Below, piece by piece: positions 26,680 to 36,161 of a stretch of 48,374 bases of DNA. Position 1 is the first letter of the stretch. Each line of letters starts with the position of its first letter. Source of the DNA: an uncultured Pseudomonadota bacterium (lineage in GTDB: Bacteria; Pseudomonadota; Alphaproteobacteria; UBA3830); assembly GCA_902796155.1 (NCBI GenBank), contig CADBNZ010000035.1, forward strand, positions 1 through 48,374. The letters are read 5' to 3'. The position numbers and the translations under genes were made by a program. The notes below the pieces were generated by a model. It did no database searches, was not told the DNA's origin, and worked only from the letters and a program-made list of their open reading frames with translations.

Positions 26680-26992
26680 TAGATTAATTTTTTTGTAACC
26701 TGTTAAAAGAATATTTGCTCAATCTTTACAAAAAAGAAGGAAGTGGAAAAAGAAATCATAGTTTTTTCTCATTAAATTCTGTTATACCGTTTTCTGATTT
26801 CACCATATATATACATTATATTAAAGATGCAGGTAAATAATGATAAGATACTTTTAATATTTGTAATTTTATAATATTTCTTTAGAGAAAAAAAACAAAA
26901 GCGCAATAAAGAAATATAAATTACTTCCCGATGATGAATAATATTGTGATAGTATACAATCCGATTTTTGTTAAAGAAATATAGTAAAATAT

Positions 26993-28036
26993 ATGCGGAT
27001 TAAATCTATTCTTGGTTTGCCTTTTGATGTTTTAAAATATGAGTTTGTCGAAAAGGGCTTTTCGGTACTCGATGCCAAGCGGGTTTATCCGTGGATTCAT
27101 CCGAAGTTGGCGCAAACTTTTGAGGAAATGTCAGATGTCCCCAAGCAAGTCAGAGAAAGGCTGCCAGATTTCTTTTCGTTAGGTCGGCCGATATGTAAGA
27201 TTTTGCAAGAGTCATCTGATGTAACATCGAAAGCTCTTCTTGAGTTTGAAGATGGTAATTGCGTTGAGACGGTTTTTATTCCGGATGAAAAAAGAAACAC
27301 GATTTGCGTATCGTCTCAAGTCGGTTGTCCTATAGGTTGTCGTTTCTGTAATACCGGAACGCAGCAATTTTGTCGCAATCTAACTTCATCTGAAATAATG
27401 GCGCAAATTATTTTTTGGATGGAGCGCCAGAAAAAATTAAATGCTGCTCCAATTACAAATATAGTTTTTATGGGAATGGGGGAGCCTCTTTTGAATTCTC
27501 AGAATTTGTTTGCGGTATTGAAAATTTTGTTAAATGTAAAAACGTATAATTTCTCGCGAAACAAAATTACGGTTTCAACTTCGGGAATTGTCGATAATTC
27601 CATTATAGAGCTTGCAAAATTCGGAGTAAAACTTGCCGTTTCTCTTCATGCTCCTAACGATAAAAAAAGATCGGCGCTCATGCCTATAAACAATAAATAT
27701 AAAATTTCCGATGTGCTAGATGCCGCACTGAATTATTATAAAGCAAGCAATACAAGTCACGTTACTTTTGAGTATTTATTGTTGGATGGGATAAATGATT
27801 CAGATGACGATGCTTTTGAACTTTCAAAGTTACTCAGAAAATTTGGAGCGCATGCAAGAGTTAATTTGATTATGTTTAATAGTTGGAATGGCTCGAAATT
27901 TATGGGAGTTTCGAATGAAAAAGCGAACCATTTCTCAAAAATTTTGCTTGCGAGAGGCATAAGAACGATTATAAGAAAATCTCGTGGCCGTGATATTTTT
28001 GCAGCTTGCGGTCAGTTAAAGAGCGAAGAAAAATGA
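26993..28036 (+). CDS. rlmN: 23S rRNA/tRNA adenine-C2 methyltransferase RlmN
   Basis: Radical-SAM enzyme that methylates A2503 of 23S rRNA and A37 of some tRNAs. The cluster cysteines lie in QVGCPIGCRFCNTG (CxxxCxxC). FMGMGEPLLN and VSTSGIV are family blocks, and the resolving cysteine is in FAACGQL near the C-terminus. At 347 residues it is normal. No strong ribosome site precedes the ATG. It is divergent from the symporter operon and heads a run with folE and folA. Confidence 0.95.
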   Translation: MRIKSILGLPFDVLKYEFVEKGFSVLDAKRVYPWIHPKLAQTFEEMSDVPKQVRERLPDFFSLGRPICKILQESSDVTSKALLEFEDGNCVETVFIPDEKRNTICVSSQVGCPIGCRFCNTGTQQFCRNLTSSEIMAQIIFWMERQKKLNAAPITNIVFMGMGEPLLNSQNLFAVLKILLNVKTYNFSRNKITVSTSGIVDNSIIELAKFGVKLAVSLHAPNDKKRSALMPINNKYKISDVLDAALNYYKASNTSHVTFEYLLLDGINDSDDDAFELSKLLRKFGAHARVNLIMFNSWNGSKFMGVSNEKANHFSKILLARGIRTIIRKSRGRDIFAACGQLKSEEK

Positions 28037-28114
28037 CATCTGATTAAAGTAAATCGTGTGTTATTTTTTTGCTAACAAAATATATACTTGCAGAAAATAG
28101 CTTCGGAGATAACG

Positions 28115-28657
28115 ATGATCGAAGAAAAAAATATTGAAGATCTTTTGAAAAGTATAGATCCGGATTTTGAGCGATTAAAAAAAACTCCGAAACGTTTTGC
28201 ACGAGCTTGTGAGGAATTTTTTTCCGGTTACTCTAAAAATGCGGAAGAGATTTCAAAGGGAGCGATTTTTGATTCTGATATGAATCAAATGGTTATCTTG
28301 AAAAAAATTCCATTTGAATCTCATTGTGAACATCATTTGGTTCCGATAGTAGGTGAAGCGAGTGTCGGATATATTCCGAATAAAAAAATTCTCGGAGCCA
28401 GCAAATTGGCGCGAATTGTTGATATTTTCGCTTGCCGTTTGCAGCTGCAAGAGCGTCTTACAATTCAAATAGCGAATGCGGTACATAATATCATTTCACC
28501 ATTGGGAGTTGCCGTTTATATTGAAGCTGAACATTTTTGCATATCTAAACGCGGAGTAAAAAAAGACGGCTCGAAACTCGTAACAAAATATTTTATCGGA
28601 AATATAAAAGATGATTACAATCTGCGAGCTGAATTTTTGGCAGAAATTAAAGGATGA
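28115..28657 (+). CDS. folE: GTP cyclohydrolase I
   Basis: Converts GTP to dihydroneopterin triphosphate, the first step of folate (and queuosine-type pterin) synthesis. The zinc ligands are the cysteine and histidine of SHCEHHLVP and the cysteine of [29 protein letters not shown] is the substrate pocket. I chose the ATG at 28115 ([11 protein letters not shown]) with CGGAG 7 bases upstream; the frame is open from a TTG at 28088. At 180 residues it is slightly short but complete. It overlaps folA by 47 bases. Confidence 0.95.
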   Translation: MIEEKNIEDLLKSIDPDFERLKKTPKRFARACEEFFSGYSKNAEEISKGAIFDSDMNQMVILKKIPFESHCEHHLVPIVGEASVGYIPNKKILGASKLARIVDIFACRLQLQERLTIQIANAVHNIISPLGVAVYIEAEHFCISKRGVKKDGSKLVTKYFIGNIKDDYNLRAEFLAEIKG

Positions 28658-29120
28658 TAATTGCAAAAAATTAATTGCGCTTGTTGATGCGGATTTCGGT
28701 GTTTCAAAAAATGAAAATATTCCATGGACTTTTGATGACGATCTGAAATTTTTTAAAGAAGTAACGCAAAATTTCGCTATTATTATGGGAAGAAAAACTT
28801 TTTTTTCTATTCCAAATGCTCCTCTAAAAAATAGAATAAATTGCGTAATTTCGCGAACAATAAAAAAACTTGATGGCGCGCTTGTTTTTAATTCGCTTGA
28901 GATGGCTTTGGAAGAATACAAAAACGCATGGATAATCGGTGGGGCGGAAATTTATAACTATGCTCTGAAAAATAATTTGGTAGATTATGCTGTTATAACC
29001 CAAATTCATAAATCATTTGGAGCGGATAAATTTATTGAACAATCATTATTGAAATCATTTAAAAAACAAAAATTATTTACAGCAGAAAATTACGATATTA
29101 CCAGCTATCTCCGAGCTTGA
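28611..29120 (+). CDS. folA: Dihydrofolate reductase
   Basis: NADPH enzyme that makes tetrahydrofolate. Motifs: [18 protein letters not shown] (N-terminal substrate region), the acidic catalytic residue in [24 protein letters not shown], and [15 protein letters not shown]. The only standard start in frame is the ATG at 28611, inside folE. It gives about 17 residues in front of the usual N-terminus and a 47-base overlap; a non-standard start further in is possible. It converges with the secretion-like operon end 29098, overlapping it by 23 bases. Confidence 0.93.
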   Translation: MITICELNFWQKLKDDNCKKLIALVDADFGVSKNENIPWTFDDDLKFFKEVTQNFAIIMGRKTFFSIPNAPLKNRINCVISRTIKKLDGALVFNSLEMALEEYKNAWIIGGAEIYNYALKNNLVDYAVITQIHKSFGADKFIEQSLLKSFKKQKLFTAENYDITSYLRA

Positions 29121-29835
29121 TTTTTTCAATTTTTCCATCTTTTTCTATAAAAATCGCTCTTTCAATGATGTCTTTTATTTCATATTCATCGATAATATCT
29201 CCGATACATTTCCATTCGTCATCTACATATACTTTTGTTTTATCTATAATTCCTCGCAAAAAGTGTTTTTTCTCGTCATCATCTTTAGGAAATAATTGCA
29301 AACGACTTGCGTAAAATTTTTTTCTTTTTTCTGGTTCAATATTTATTGATTTGTCGAGATATTTATATTCGAATAAACGGCATTTCAGATAAGTTATGAA
29401 ATTTCGCTTATCTTTTTTTACGATTTTTATATTATCAAAAATAATGTTTGTTATATAAGTTTTGCAAAAAACGATATATATCTTGTTCTCGTTCTGTGGA
29501 AAAATATATTTCTATATCCGATTCTTTAAATAATTTTTGATCATTTTCTTTGCTTTTAAATTTCACTTTTTTTATGTGTGTTTTCTTCGAAATGCGAGCA
29601 AGAGTTTTTTTGATACTTTGATTTTTTTTTTAATTACGTCTTCTTTTGTTTTGCTAAAGTTGAATTTTGTATTATGGATCTTGTTGAATAATTTTGTAAA
29701 TTCAATCTGTTTTTCTGTAATTTGCTTTTTTTCATTTTCCAAATTACAAATTTCATTTCTTTTTGCTAAACACAAGAGCATCAATATAATTAAGATTACA
29801 GAAAATACGCAGATATTTATTTTATTTTTATGCAT
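29098..29835 (-). pseudogene. GspM/PilO-like + GspC/PilP-like reading frame, broken by two frameshifts
   Basis: Three minus-strand frames form one continuous protein-like sequence of about 245 residues. Frame one (29835 to about 29605) has one membrane helix (INICVFSVILIILMLLCLA) and a coiled coil. Frame two (about 29605-29455) reads HIKKVKFKSKENDQ and STEREQDIYRFLQNLY. Frame three (about 29455-29098) reads ITNIIFDNIKIVKKDKR and ends in an LRGIIDKTKVYVDDEWKCIG type domain resembling the PilP/GspC periplasmic repeat. The first break lies at the A-runs (T10 at 29622-29631 or T7 at 29605-29611), the second at the tatata tract 29452-29457. It follows the L-like gene with an overlap. Assignment to M/O and C/P families is by fold-like pattern, not by strong identity. 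Possibly two fused genes. Confidence 0.6.
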
Positions 29836-31034
29836 ATTTCTACACCGTATTTTGTTTCCTCTGAATCGTCGAGATCTTCATATTCGTTTTCTCTTAAATC
29901 GATTCTTTTTATTTCTATACTCTTCATTTTTTTTAATAGATAAAATTGTTGCTCATTAACTGAACATATTATTTTCGCAATATCTTTTTCAATGGATATT
30001 TTTTCAGCCTTTTGCTTGTTCAATATTTTCGCAATTTTTTCAATTAAACAGATCGGATTTTGCATTTGTTGAGATATTTCTGTGAATTTGCGAATTTCAT
30101 CTATATTTTTGCAGTTAATTCTTGCGGAAAAAGTTCGTGATTTATCTCTTACAAAAATGTTTAGTTTATCTTTTTCAATTTCTATTGAATTTTTCAAACG
30201 AGCAGTTTCATCATATAAATAACACAGAAGAATAAAGCAAATAAACGAACAAACGGCCAGAAATGTAAGAATTTCATTATGATAATCGCAAAAAAATTTC
30301 TTTATATAATTGTCTTTTGAAAATTGCGGTTTAATTTTTTTATCATTTGCGATTAATTCAACAAGAGTTGTTTCTATATCACTTTTTGTTAGAAATGGAT
30401 TGATGATATTTACATTTTCTATATACAAATCATCTACAAAAGATATAATTTTTATATCGTCTTTTAAGCCTTCTCTTGTTAAAAATCGTATTGTTTCGAT
30501 AACTTTTCTTTCTGTTTCATTTAGATCGGAAAATAGCCTTGAATAGACAATTCCATTGCCTATTCCTGCTACTATTTTTACGCCACTGGATTTGTGTTCC
30601 GCAACATAAAGCCACCAAGTCGTGTCATTAATTTCGATTACGGATTTACATAATTTATATATCGCATGTTCTATCAAAAATATTTCTTTTTTTATTATTT
30701 TTTGAAACAGACTTTTATCATTGATTACACATGTTTGAATATAAAAATTATCTTTGGATAATAACGAAAATTTTTCTTTATTTATGAGATGCGCGATTTC
30801 ATTTTCAGCTAAAATCTTCTTTTTGCATTGTAAACTTTTCAATGCGTTATATATGTTTGAGTTTTTTAAATAATCTAATGAAAAATCGACACAACTTCTA
30901 TCTAAAATTATTTGATTTGTATTTTTATGATATGTTTCGAAAAATTCATCATAGCTTACGAAAATAGACGGGACTATTTCCGATTCGGAAGGAAAAAGTT
31001 TTACGTTTTTTTCTCCGATTAATGCGAGCATCAT
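29817..31034 (-). CDS. GspL / PilM-PilN-like inner-membrane assembly protein
   Basis: A 405-residue intact frame. The N-terminal ~250 residues are cytoplasmic, with WWLYVAEHKSSGVKIVAG resembling the actin-like domain of GspL/PilM-type proteins. One membrane helix follows (EILTFLAVCSFICFILLCYLY, about 255-276; only part quoted). A coiled coil and an alpha/beta periplasmic domain (about 300-405) resemble PilN. This would recruit the ATPase to the inner-membrane platform. The ATG overlaps the preceding gspF stop as ATGA, so they are translationally linked. The sequence is very rich in K, I and N. The function call rests on position, layout and weak motifs. Confidence 0.6.
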   Translation of the reverse strand: MMLALIGEKNVKLFPSESEIVPSIFVSYDEFFETYHKNTNQIILDRSCVDFSLDYLKNSNIYNALKSLQCKKKILAENEIAHLINKEKFSLLSKDNFYIQTCVINDKSLFQKIIKKEIFLIEHAIYKLCKSVIEINDTTWWLYVAEHKSSGVKIVAGIGNGIVYSRLFSDLNETERKVIETIRFLTREGLKDDIKIISFVDDLYIENVNIINPFLTKSDIETTLVELIANDKKIKPQFSKDNYIKKFFCDYHNEILTFLAVCSFICFILLCYLYDETARLKNSIEIEKDKLNIFVRDKSRTFSARINCKNIDEIRKFTEISQQMQNPICLIEKIAKILNKQKAEKISIEKDIAKIICSVNEQQFYLLKKMKSIEIKRIDLRENEYEDLDDSEETKYGVEICIKIK

Positions 31035-32206
31035 GCACCTGCGATTTCAACATAACTGTAAATCGGGAAAAATAGCCTGCAAATAATTAATACAAAAATC
31101 ATTCCCGTAAAAAGAGTTAATCCAACACTTAAAAATTGTCCCAGCGATTTTATATCCAGAATTATTTCTTCATATTGATGATTGCTCATATGAGCAAAAC
31201 TTGAAGATAAATCATTACTTTCTTCTCCGATTCCTATTGCGGATATAACAGAAGCAGAAATAAACTTCATTTCTGAAAATGATTCAGAAATTGAATATCC
31301 TTCAACAATTTTTTCTCGTACTTCCAAAAGTTCGTTTTTTATGTTTTTTATTTTTATGGCCGAAATTGCTATATCCATTGCTTCTATAAAATCCAATTTC
31401 GCGTCTAACGCTATATGATTTTACAAAGCTGCCAAAAATTTGTTTTTATTATTAATGAACCGATTTTCGGAATTTTTAAAACTAATCCCATAATAAAAAA
31501 TCGACATTTTTCACTTACTATACACAGTAAAATAATAGAAAAGATAAAAGGCAAAAAACAAATGAAACATTGGAAAATTAATGGAAGATAATCGATAACA
31601 AATTGTGTAATTAATGGGATTTCATTTGCTCCGAAATTTTGAACTAATGATGATATCTGCGGACCAAGTAACGTGATACTAAAAACCAATACAAAAATAG
31701 CGATGCATGCCAAGAAAACAGGATAGGCGATAGCTCTTTTTATATTATTTTTCCATTCGGACTGCAGTTTTAAAAATTTTAAAATGTTAGCAATAATATC
31801 AGAAATTTTTCCTGTTTGTTCCGCTGATTTTAGCAAGCCGATTATAACGGAATCGAAAATTTTATCGCATTTTTCGAACGCTTCTCCAAGTGAAGAGCCG
31901 TTTCTTAAATCGATTAAAATCGCGGCCAATGAAGATTTTAATATTTTGCTCCCGTGGAGTTCTAAGAAAGATTCTATTGCTTCATTTATTTTTACTTTGC
32001 ATTTTAGTTGCAAATCTATATGCAGAAAAAATCAATAAATCTTCAATGCTGACTTTTTTATTTGATATAGATATCGGAGTTATTTTTAAAGGGCAGTTTT
32101 TTCGTGAATGTATAGATTCATATGCGGCTTTATAGTTTTCAGCAAATATCGAGCCTGAAATTTTTTCTCCGCTGTCAGATAGGGCTTCGTATTTATATAA
32201 AAGCAT
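31031..32206 (-). pseudogene. gspF: GspF/PilC-like membrane platform protein, broken by two frameshifts
   Basis: Three consecutive frames together encode a full GspF of about 395 residues. Part one (32206-31982): LLYKYEALSDSGEKISGSI, the GspF opening. Part two (about 31990-31411): SLGEAFEKCDKIFDSVIIG and LLKSAEQTGKISDII, then helices IAYPVFLACIAIFVLVFSI. Part three (about 31411-31031): IGIGEESNDLSSSF and the last helix MIFVLIICRLFFPIY. The first shift is at a five-A run (31989-31993) where loss of one A restores the frame. The second is at a tatat tract (31412-31416) where loss of AT restores it. It overlaps gspE by 14 bases. Either a pseudogene, a slippage-rescued gene, or assembly error. 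Confidence 0.8.
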
Positions 32207-33689
32207 TGCCGAAGACCCTTTCTATTTCTTTTTTATTTGTAAGGTTATTGTCAATCGCTTTTTTGGCGGATTGTGTGAATGTTTGCGTTGGTAAGCAAGT
32301 TGTTACATCGTTTGTTAAAAGCAAATTTTGTTTTAATTGATCAGGAAAAGACATATATTCGGTTACAGGAAATCGCCCGGAATGACCGTTTGTGTATCTC
32401 ACCAGTCGTTGCGAAAATATTCCGAGCAACGAAGGCATGAAATCGGATAATTTTAACCCCAAATCAACGAGTCGCCTTAATGCATCGCTTGGCGTTGACG
32501 CATGCAATGTCGCTAACACAAGTCGTCCTGTCAATGAAGCGCGGATTGCTGTTGCTGCGGTTTCCTCATCCCTTATTTCGCCGACCAACATTACATCCGG
32601 GTCATGGCGCAAAATCGCTTTTATGCCATCGGCAAACGACATTAATCCATCTTCTTTCAGTTCTAATTGTCTAATGCCTTCTATTTGATATTCAATCGGA
32701 TCTTCTAATGTAATAATGTTTATATAAGGTGATTTTATTTTGTTCACCAATGAATAAAGTGTTGTGGTTTTTCCAGATCCGGTTGGACCGACTATAAGAA
32801 AAATACCATACGGATGCGAGATAATATTTTTTAGCCACAAAAAATCTTTTTTCGCGAATCCCAGTTCTACTAAGTTTTTTATTCCGCTGCTTAGATCAAA
32901 AATTCTTATGGTGATATTTTCTCCGAAAGAACCACAAACGGTAGCGACTCTTAAATCGATTGTTTTCCCTGCTAGATATATTCTCGCGTGTCCGTTTTGT
33001 GCTCTGCGATTTTCGGTTATATCCATTTTTGAGATTATTTTTATTTTTGATTTTATTCGACTCCACGAATCAAAATTAATTCGGGTTATTTCTTTCAGGA
33101 TTCCATCTATTCGGAAACGTACTCCAACGAAATTTTCGGAAGGTTCGAAATGAATATCGCTCGCTTTTGCTTCAATCGCTTCGAAAATAATTTTGTTTAA
33201 TAAAAATAGAGGATCATTTTTTACATTATCATCGGAATTGCATTTTATTAATTCCAAAAACCGCAAAATTTCACTTTCTTTGGCTACGAAAAATTCTACT
33301 TTTTTATCTTTGCATGCGGAAATAATTTTATCGATATTTCTTATATTGCCCGGATCGGATATAGCGACTTTTACGATGTAATTATCCGAATAAAAAGGGA
33401 CAGAAAGAGTTGAAATTGCGATTTCTTTATCTAATAAATCGAGTGTATCTTGCGGAATATACAAAAATTCCATTTTTACGGGTTTTATTGAATAAATTTC
33501 GGACAAAACCAGCACTAAATCATCTTCGCTTATGAAACCTAATTTTACGGCAAGCTGGCCAAACAGATAGTTATTGTCTTTTTTCTGCGCACGCAAAACC
33601 ATTCCAACTTGCTCTTTTGTAAGCAAATTTTTATCTATGAAAACATCACCGATACTTTTAAACAAATAACCACTAGGTAACATATGCAC
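32193..33689 (-). CDS. gspE: GspE/PilB-type secretion or pilus assembly ATPase
   Basis: A 498-residue hexameric traffic ATPase. The N-terminal domain (about 1-150) is GSPII_E-N-like (GQLAVKLGFISEDDLVLVL). The catalytic domain has SDIHFEPSENFVGVRFRIDG, Walker A VGPTGSGKTTTLYSL, the Asp box TLEDPIEYQIEGIRQ, Walker B DVMLVGEIRDEETA and the His box LATLHASTP. The C-terminal tetracysteine zinc loop of most GspE/PilB proteins is missing: QRLVRYTNGHSGRFPVTE runs straight on. The start is GTG at 33689 with AGGAG 6 bases before it, or the ATG two codons later. It is the first gene of the operon and follows topA by 80 bases. Confidence 0.93.
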   Translation of the reverse strand: MHMLPSGYLFKSIGDVFIDKNLLTKEQVGMVLRAQKKDNNYLFGQLAVKLGFISEDDLVLVLSEIYSIKPVKMEFLYIPQDTLDLLDKEIAISTLSVPFYSDNYIVKVAISDPGNIRNIDKIISACKDKKVEFFVAKESEILRFLELIKCNSDDNVKNDPLFLLNKIIFEAIEAKASDIHFEPSENFVGVRFRIDGILKEITRINFDSWSRIKSKIKIISKMDITENRRAQNGHARIYLAGKTIDLRVATVCGSFGENITIRIFDLSSGIKNLVELGFAKKDFLWLKNIISHPYGIFLIVGPTGSGKTTTLYSLVNKIKSPYINIITLEDPIEYQIEGIRQLELKEDGLMSFADGIKAILRHDPDVMLVGEIRDEETAATAIRASLTGRLVLATLHASTPSDALRRLVDLGLKLSDFMPSLLGIFSQRLVRYTNGHSGRFPVTEYMSFPDQLKQNLLLTNDVTTCLPTQTFTQSAKKAIDNNLTNKKEIERVFGNAFI

Positions 33690-33768
33690 AGACCTCTCCT
33701 CTGTACATTTTACGTTTCAAAAGGTAAGAGAATTATTAAATGTACGAAAATGAAGTGAAAAATTTTTT

Positions 33769-36150
33769 TTATTTATCTTTCGTTTTTTTCAATGTTATGA
33801 GTTTTATTGCGTCTTCTAAAGTCATGTTCATGAAAAGATCATTGTCCTTTATGGATGTAAACTTTCCTTTGAACAGAACATACGGGCCATATCTGCCAAT
33901 TCCGACTGTAACATCTTCGCCGTCATGCTGGCCGATGATTTTCGGAAGATTAAGTAACCAACTGGCAGCTTTCAGATCGATATTTTTCGGATCCAGAAAT
34001 CTTGGAATCGAAGCGCGAACAGGTTTCTCTTTTTCTGTTTTCTTTTTTCCTTTTGCTGCTGGCTGTTGCGCGTCTACTTTTTCTGTATCTTTTTGAAGAT
34101 ACAAACCATATGGTCCTTTACGAATTGTAATTTTCGAATTATCGACAGGATCCATTCCGATAGTTTTCGGATATTCGGAGACTTCTTCGGTAATCTCTGC
34201 TGAAGATTCGGAAACATCGGTGTTAATATCCAATTTCCTCACATATTTGCACTCGGGATAATGCGAGCAGCCTATAAATGAACCGAATCGACCGATCTTT
34301 AGGCTTAATTCGCCGCTTTTACATTCAGGACATGTGCGATCGACTTCACCATTTTCATTTGTTTTAAATAAAATTGTTTTCATTGATTCATTGAGTCGAT
34401 CAATCACATCTGAGACAGTTACGTCTTTTGTTTGTTCTACGTTATTGTGAAAACCATTCCAAAAATCATTGAGAACATCGAGTTTCGATTTTTTTCCATT
34501 TGAAACATCATCGAGAGACTGTTCCATATCTGCGGTAAAGCCATACTCCAAATATTTCATGAAGAAATTTGTTAAAAATGAAGTAACTAGTCGACCGCGA
34601 ATTTCAGGAACAAAGTATTTCTTCTCCAGTTTCACATATCCACGATCTTGCAAAACTTGCAGAATAGTTGCATAGGTAGATGGACGACCGATTCCCAATT
34701 CCTCAAGTTTTTTTACAAGGCTTGCTTCGGAAAATCTTGGCGGAGGTGTAGTAAAATGTTGTAAAGAATCAAGATTATCGAGTTTTGTCGTTTCATCTTT
34801 CGCCAGAGTAGGTAAATATCCTTCTTCGTCTTCATCTTTTTCTGAATTGTTCGTGTCATCTTTACCTTCCGAATATACTTTCAGAAAGCTTTCAAATTTT
34901 AAAGTGTTTTCTGTGGCTCTGAAAATATTTCCGGCATTTGTTGTACTGGAAATGTCAACTTGAACTTGATCGAATTCGGCAGATGACATTTGTGAAGCGA
35001 CTGCCCTTTTCCAAATCAACGTATATAACTTCAGCAAATCGTTATCGATTTTTCCTGCGATGGATTCCGGAATTATACTTGCATCAATTGGACGTATAGC
35101 TTCATGAGCTTCTTGTGCGTTTTTTACTTTTGTTTGATAGAAACGTGGTTTTTCTGGAATAAAATTACTCCCATATTTGTCGGATATTACGTTTCGAATT
35201 GTTTCGATCGCTTCATTAGAAAGATTCACGCTGTCGGTTCTCATGTATGTAATTAGTGCGCGCGTTTCTTTTCCTATACTTACTCCTTCATATAATTTTT
35301 GCGCTACTTGCATGGTTTTTTTTGCGCTGAAACCGAGCTTGCGAGATGCTTCTTGCTGCAAAGTCGATGTAATAAAGGCGGGAGCAGGATTGCGTTTTAC
35401 CGTTTTTTTATTGAGCGATGAAACGAAATATTTTTGTTCTAATAAATTATCTCGTACCGATTCTGCTTGCTCAGCGTTTTTTATGGAAAATTTCTCTAAT
35501 TTCTTTCCTTCAAAAGTGATTAATTTTGCTTTGAAGATTTTCTTTTCTTTGTTCTCGAATTTCGCTTCAACCGTCCAAAATTCTTCTGCTTTAAATGCCT
35601 CGATTTCTGCTTCTCGTTCCACGACGATTCTTAGAGCAACCGATTGGACTCGTCCTGCCGACTTACTTCCTGGAAGTTTTCTCCACAAAATAGGCGATAG
35701 TGTAAAACCGACCAGATAATCGAGTGCACGTCGAGCCAAATACGAATCAACCAGGCGGCCATCTATATCACGCGGAGCTTCAATCGCTTTTAAAATTGCG
35801 TTTTTTGTAATCTCATGAAAAACAATTCTTCTGAAAGGTACCTTCAAACTATGTTTATCATTAAGTACTTCTTTTATATGCCACGAAATAGCTTCTCCTT
35901 CGCGATCAGGGTCGGTGGCGAGAAGTAGTTCATCGCAAGATTTCAGCTGTTGCGCTATGTCTTTTACGCATTTTTTGCCTCGGTCACTTATTTCCCAAAC
36001 CATAGAAAAATTTTCTTCCGGCTTAACGCTTCCGTTTTTCGATAAAAGGTCGCGAATATGACCATAGCTAGCCAGAACTTTGTAATCTGAACCAAGATAT
36101 TTTCCTATTGTTTTGGCTTTCGCAGGAGACTCTACAATAACTAAACGCAT
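33769..36150 (-). CDS. topA: DNA topoisomerase I
   Basis: Type IA topoisomerase that relaxes negative supercoils. TOPRIM motif RLVIVESPAKAKTI and LLATDPDREGEAISWHI; the active tyrosine in ALITYMRTDSVNLS; and HEAIRPIDASI. The C-terminus has one zinc-finger domain (CPECKSGELSLKIGRFGSF, ending CSHYPECKY) and two zinc-less topoisomerase C-terminal repeats (RKGPYGLYLQ, GIGRYGPYVLFKGKF). I chose the ATG giving MRLVIVES with GAGG 9 bases upstream; it starts 12 bases after the dprA stop. About 793 residues, normal for alphaproteobacteria. Confidence 0.96.
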   Translation of the reverse strand: MRLVIVESPAKAKTIGKYLGSDYKVLASYGHIRDLLSKNGSVKPEENFSMVWEISDRGKKCVKDIAQQLKSCDELLLATDPDREGEAISWHIKEVLNDKHSLKVPFRRIVFHEITKNAILKAIEAPRDIDGRLVDSYLARRALDYLVGFTLSPILWRKLPGSKSAGRVQSVALRIVVEREAEIEAFKAEEFWTVEAKFENKEKKIFKAKLITFEGKKLEKFSIKNAEQAESVRDNLLEQKYFVSSLNKKTVKRNPAPAFITSTLQQEASRKLGFSAKKTMQVAQKLYEGVSIGKETRALITYMRTDSVNLSNEAIETIRNVISDKYGSNFIPEKPRFYQTKVKNAQEAHEAIRPIDASIIPESIAGKIDNDLLKLYTLIWKRAVASQMSSAEFDQVQVDISSTTNAGNIFRATENTLKFESFLKVYSEGKDDTNNSEKDEDEEGYLPTLAKDETTKLDNLDSLQHFTTPPPRFSEASLVKKLEELGIGRPSTYATILQVLQDRGYVKLEKKYFVPEIRGRLVTSFLTNFFMKYLEYGFTADMEQSLDDVSNGKKSKLDVLNDFWNGFHNNVEQTKDVTVSDVIDRLNESMKTILFKTNENGEVDRTCPECKSGELSLKIGRFGSFIGCSHYPECKYVRKLDINTDVSESSAEITEEVSEYPKTIGMDPVDNSKITIRKGPYGLYLQKDTEKVDAQQPAAKGKKKTEKEKPVRASIPRFLDPKNIDLKAASWLLNLPKIIGQHDGEDVTVGIGRYGPYVLFKGKFTSIKDNDLFMNMTLEDAIKLITLKKTKDK

Positions 36151-36161
36151 AAAAGACATCC

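Noticed and set aside
29537-29959. 140-codon plus-strand open frame rich in F, L and S
   Set aside because: Antisense to the M/C-like and L-like genes; its hydrophobicity arises from reverse reading of A-rich codons.
31411-32013. Middle part of gspF as a separate gene
   Set aside because: No credible start codon or ribosome site; it aligns with the centre of a GspF whose two ends lie in adjacent frames.
35177-35719. 180-codon open frame on the plus strand
   Set aside because: Antisense to conserved topA coding sequence; composition is a shadow of the real frame.
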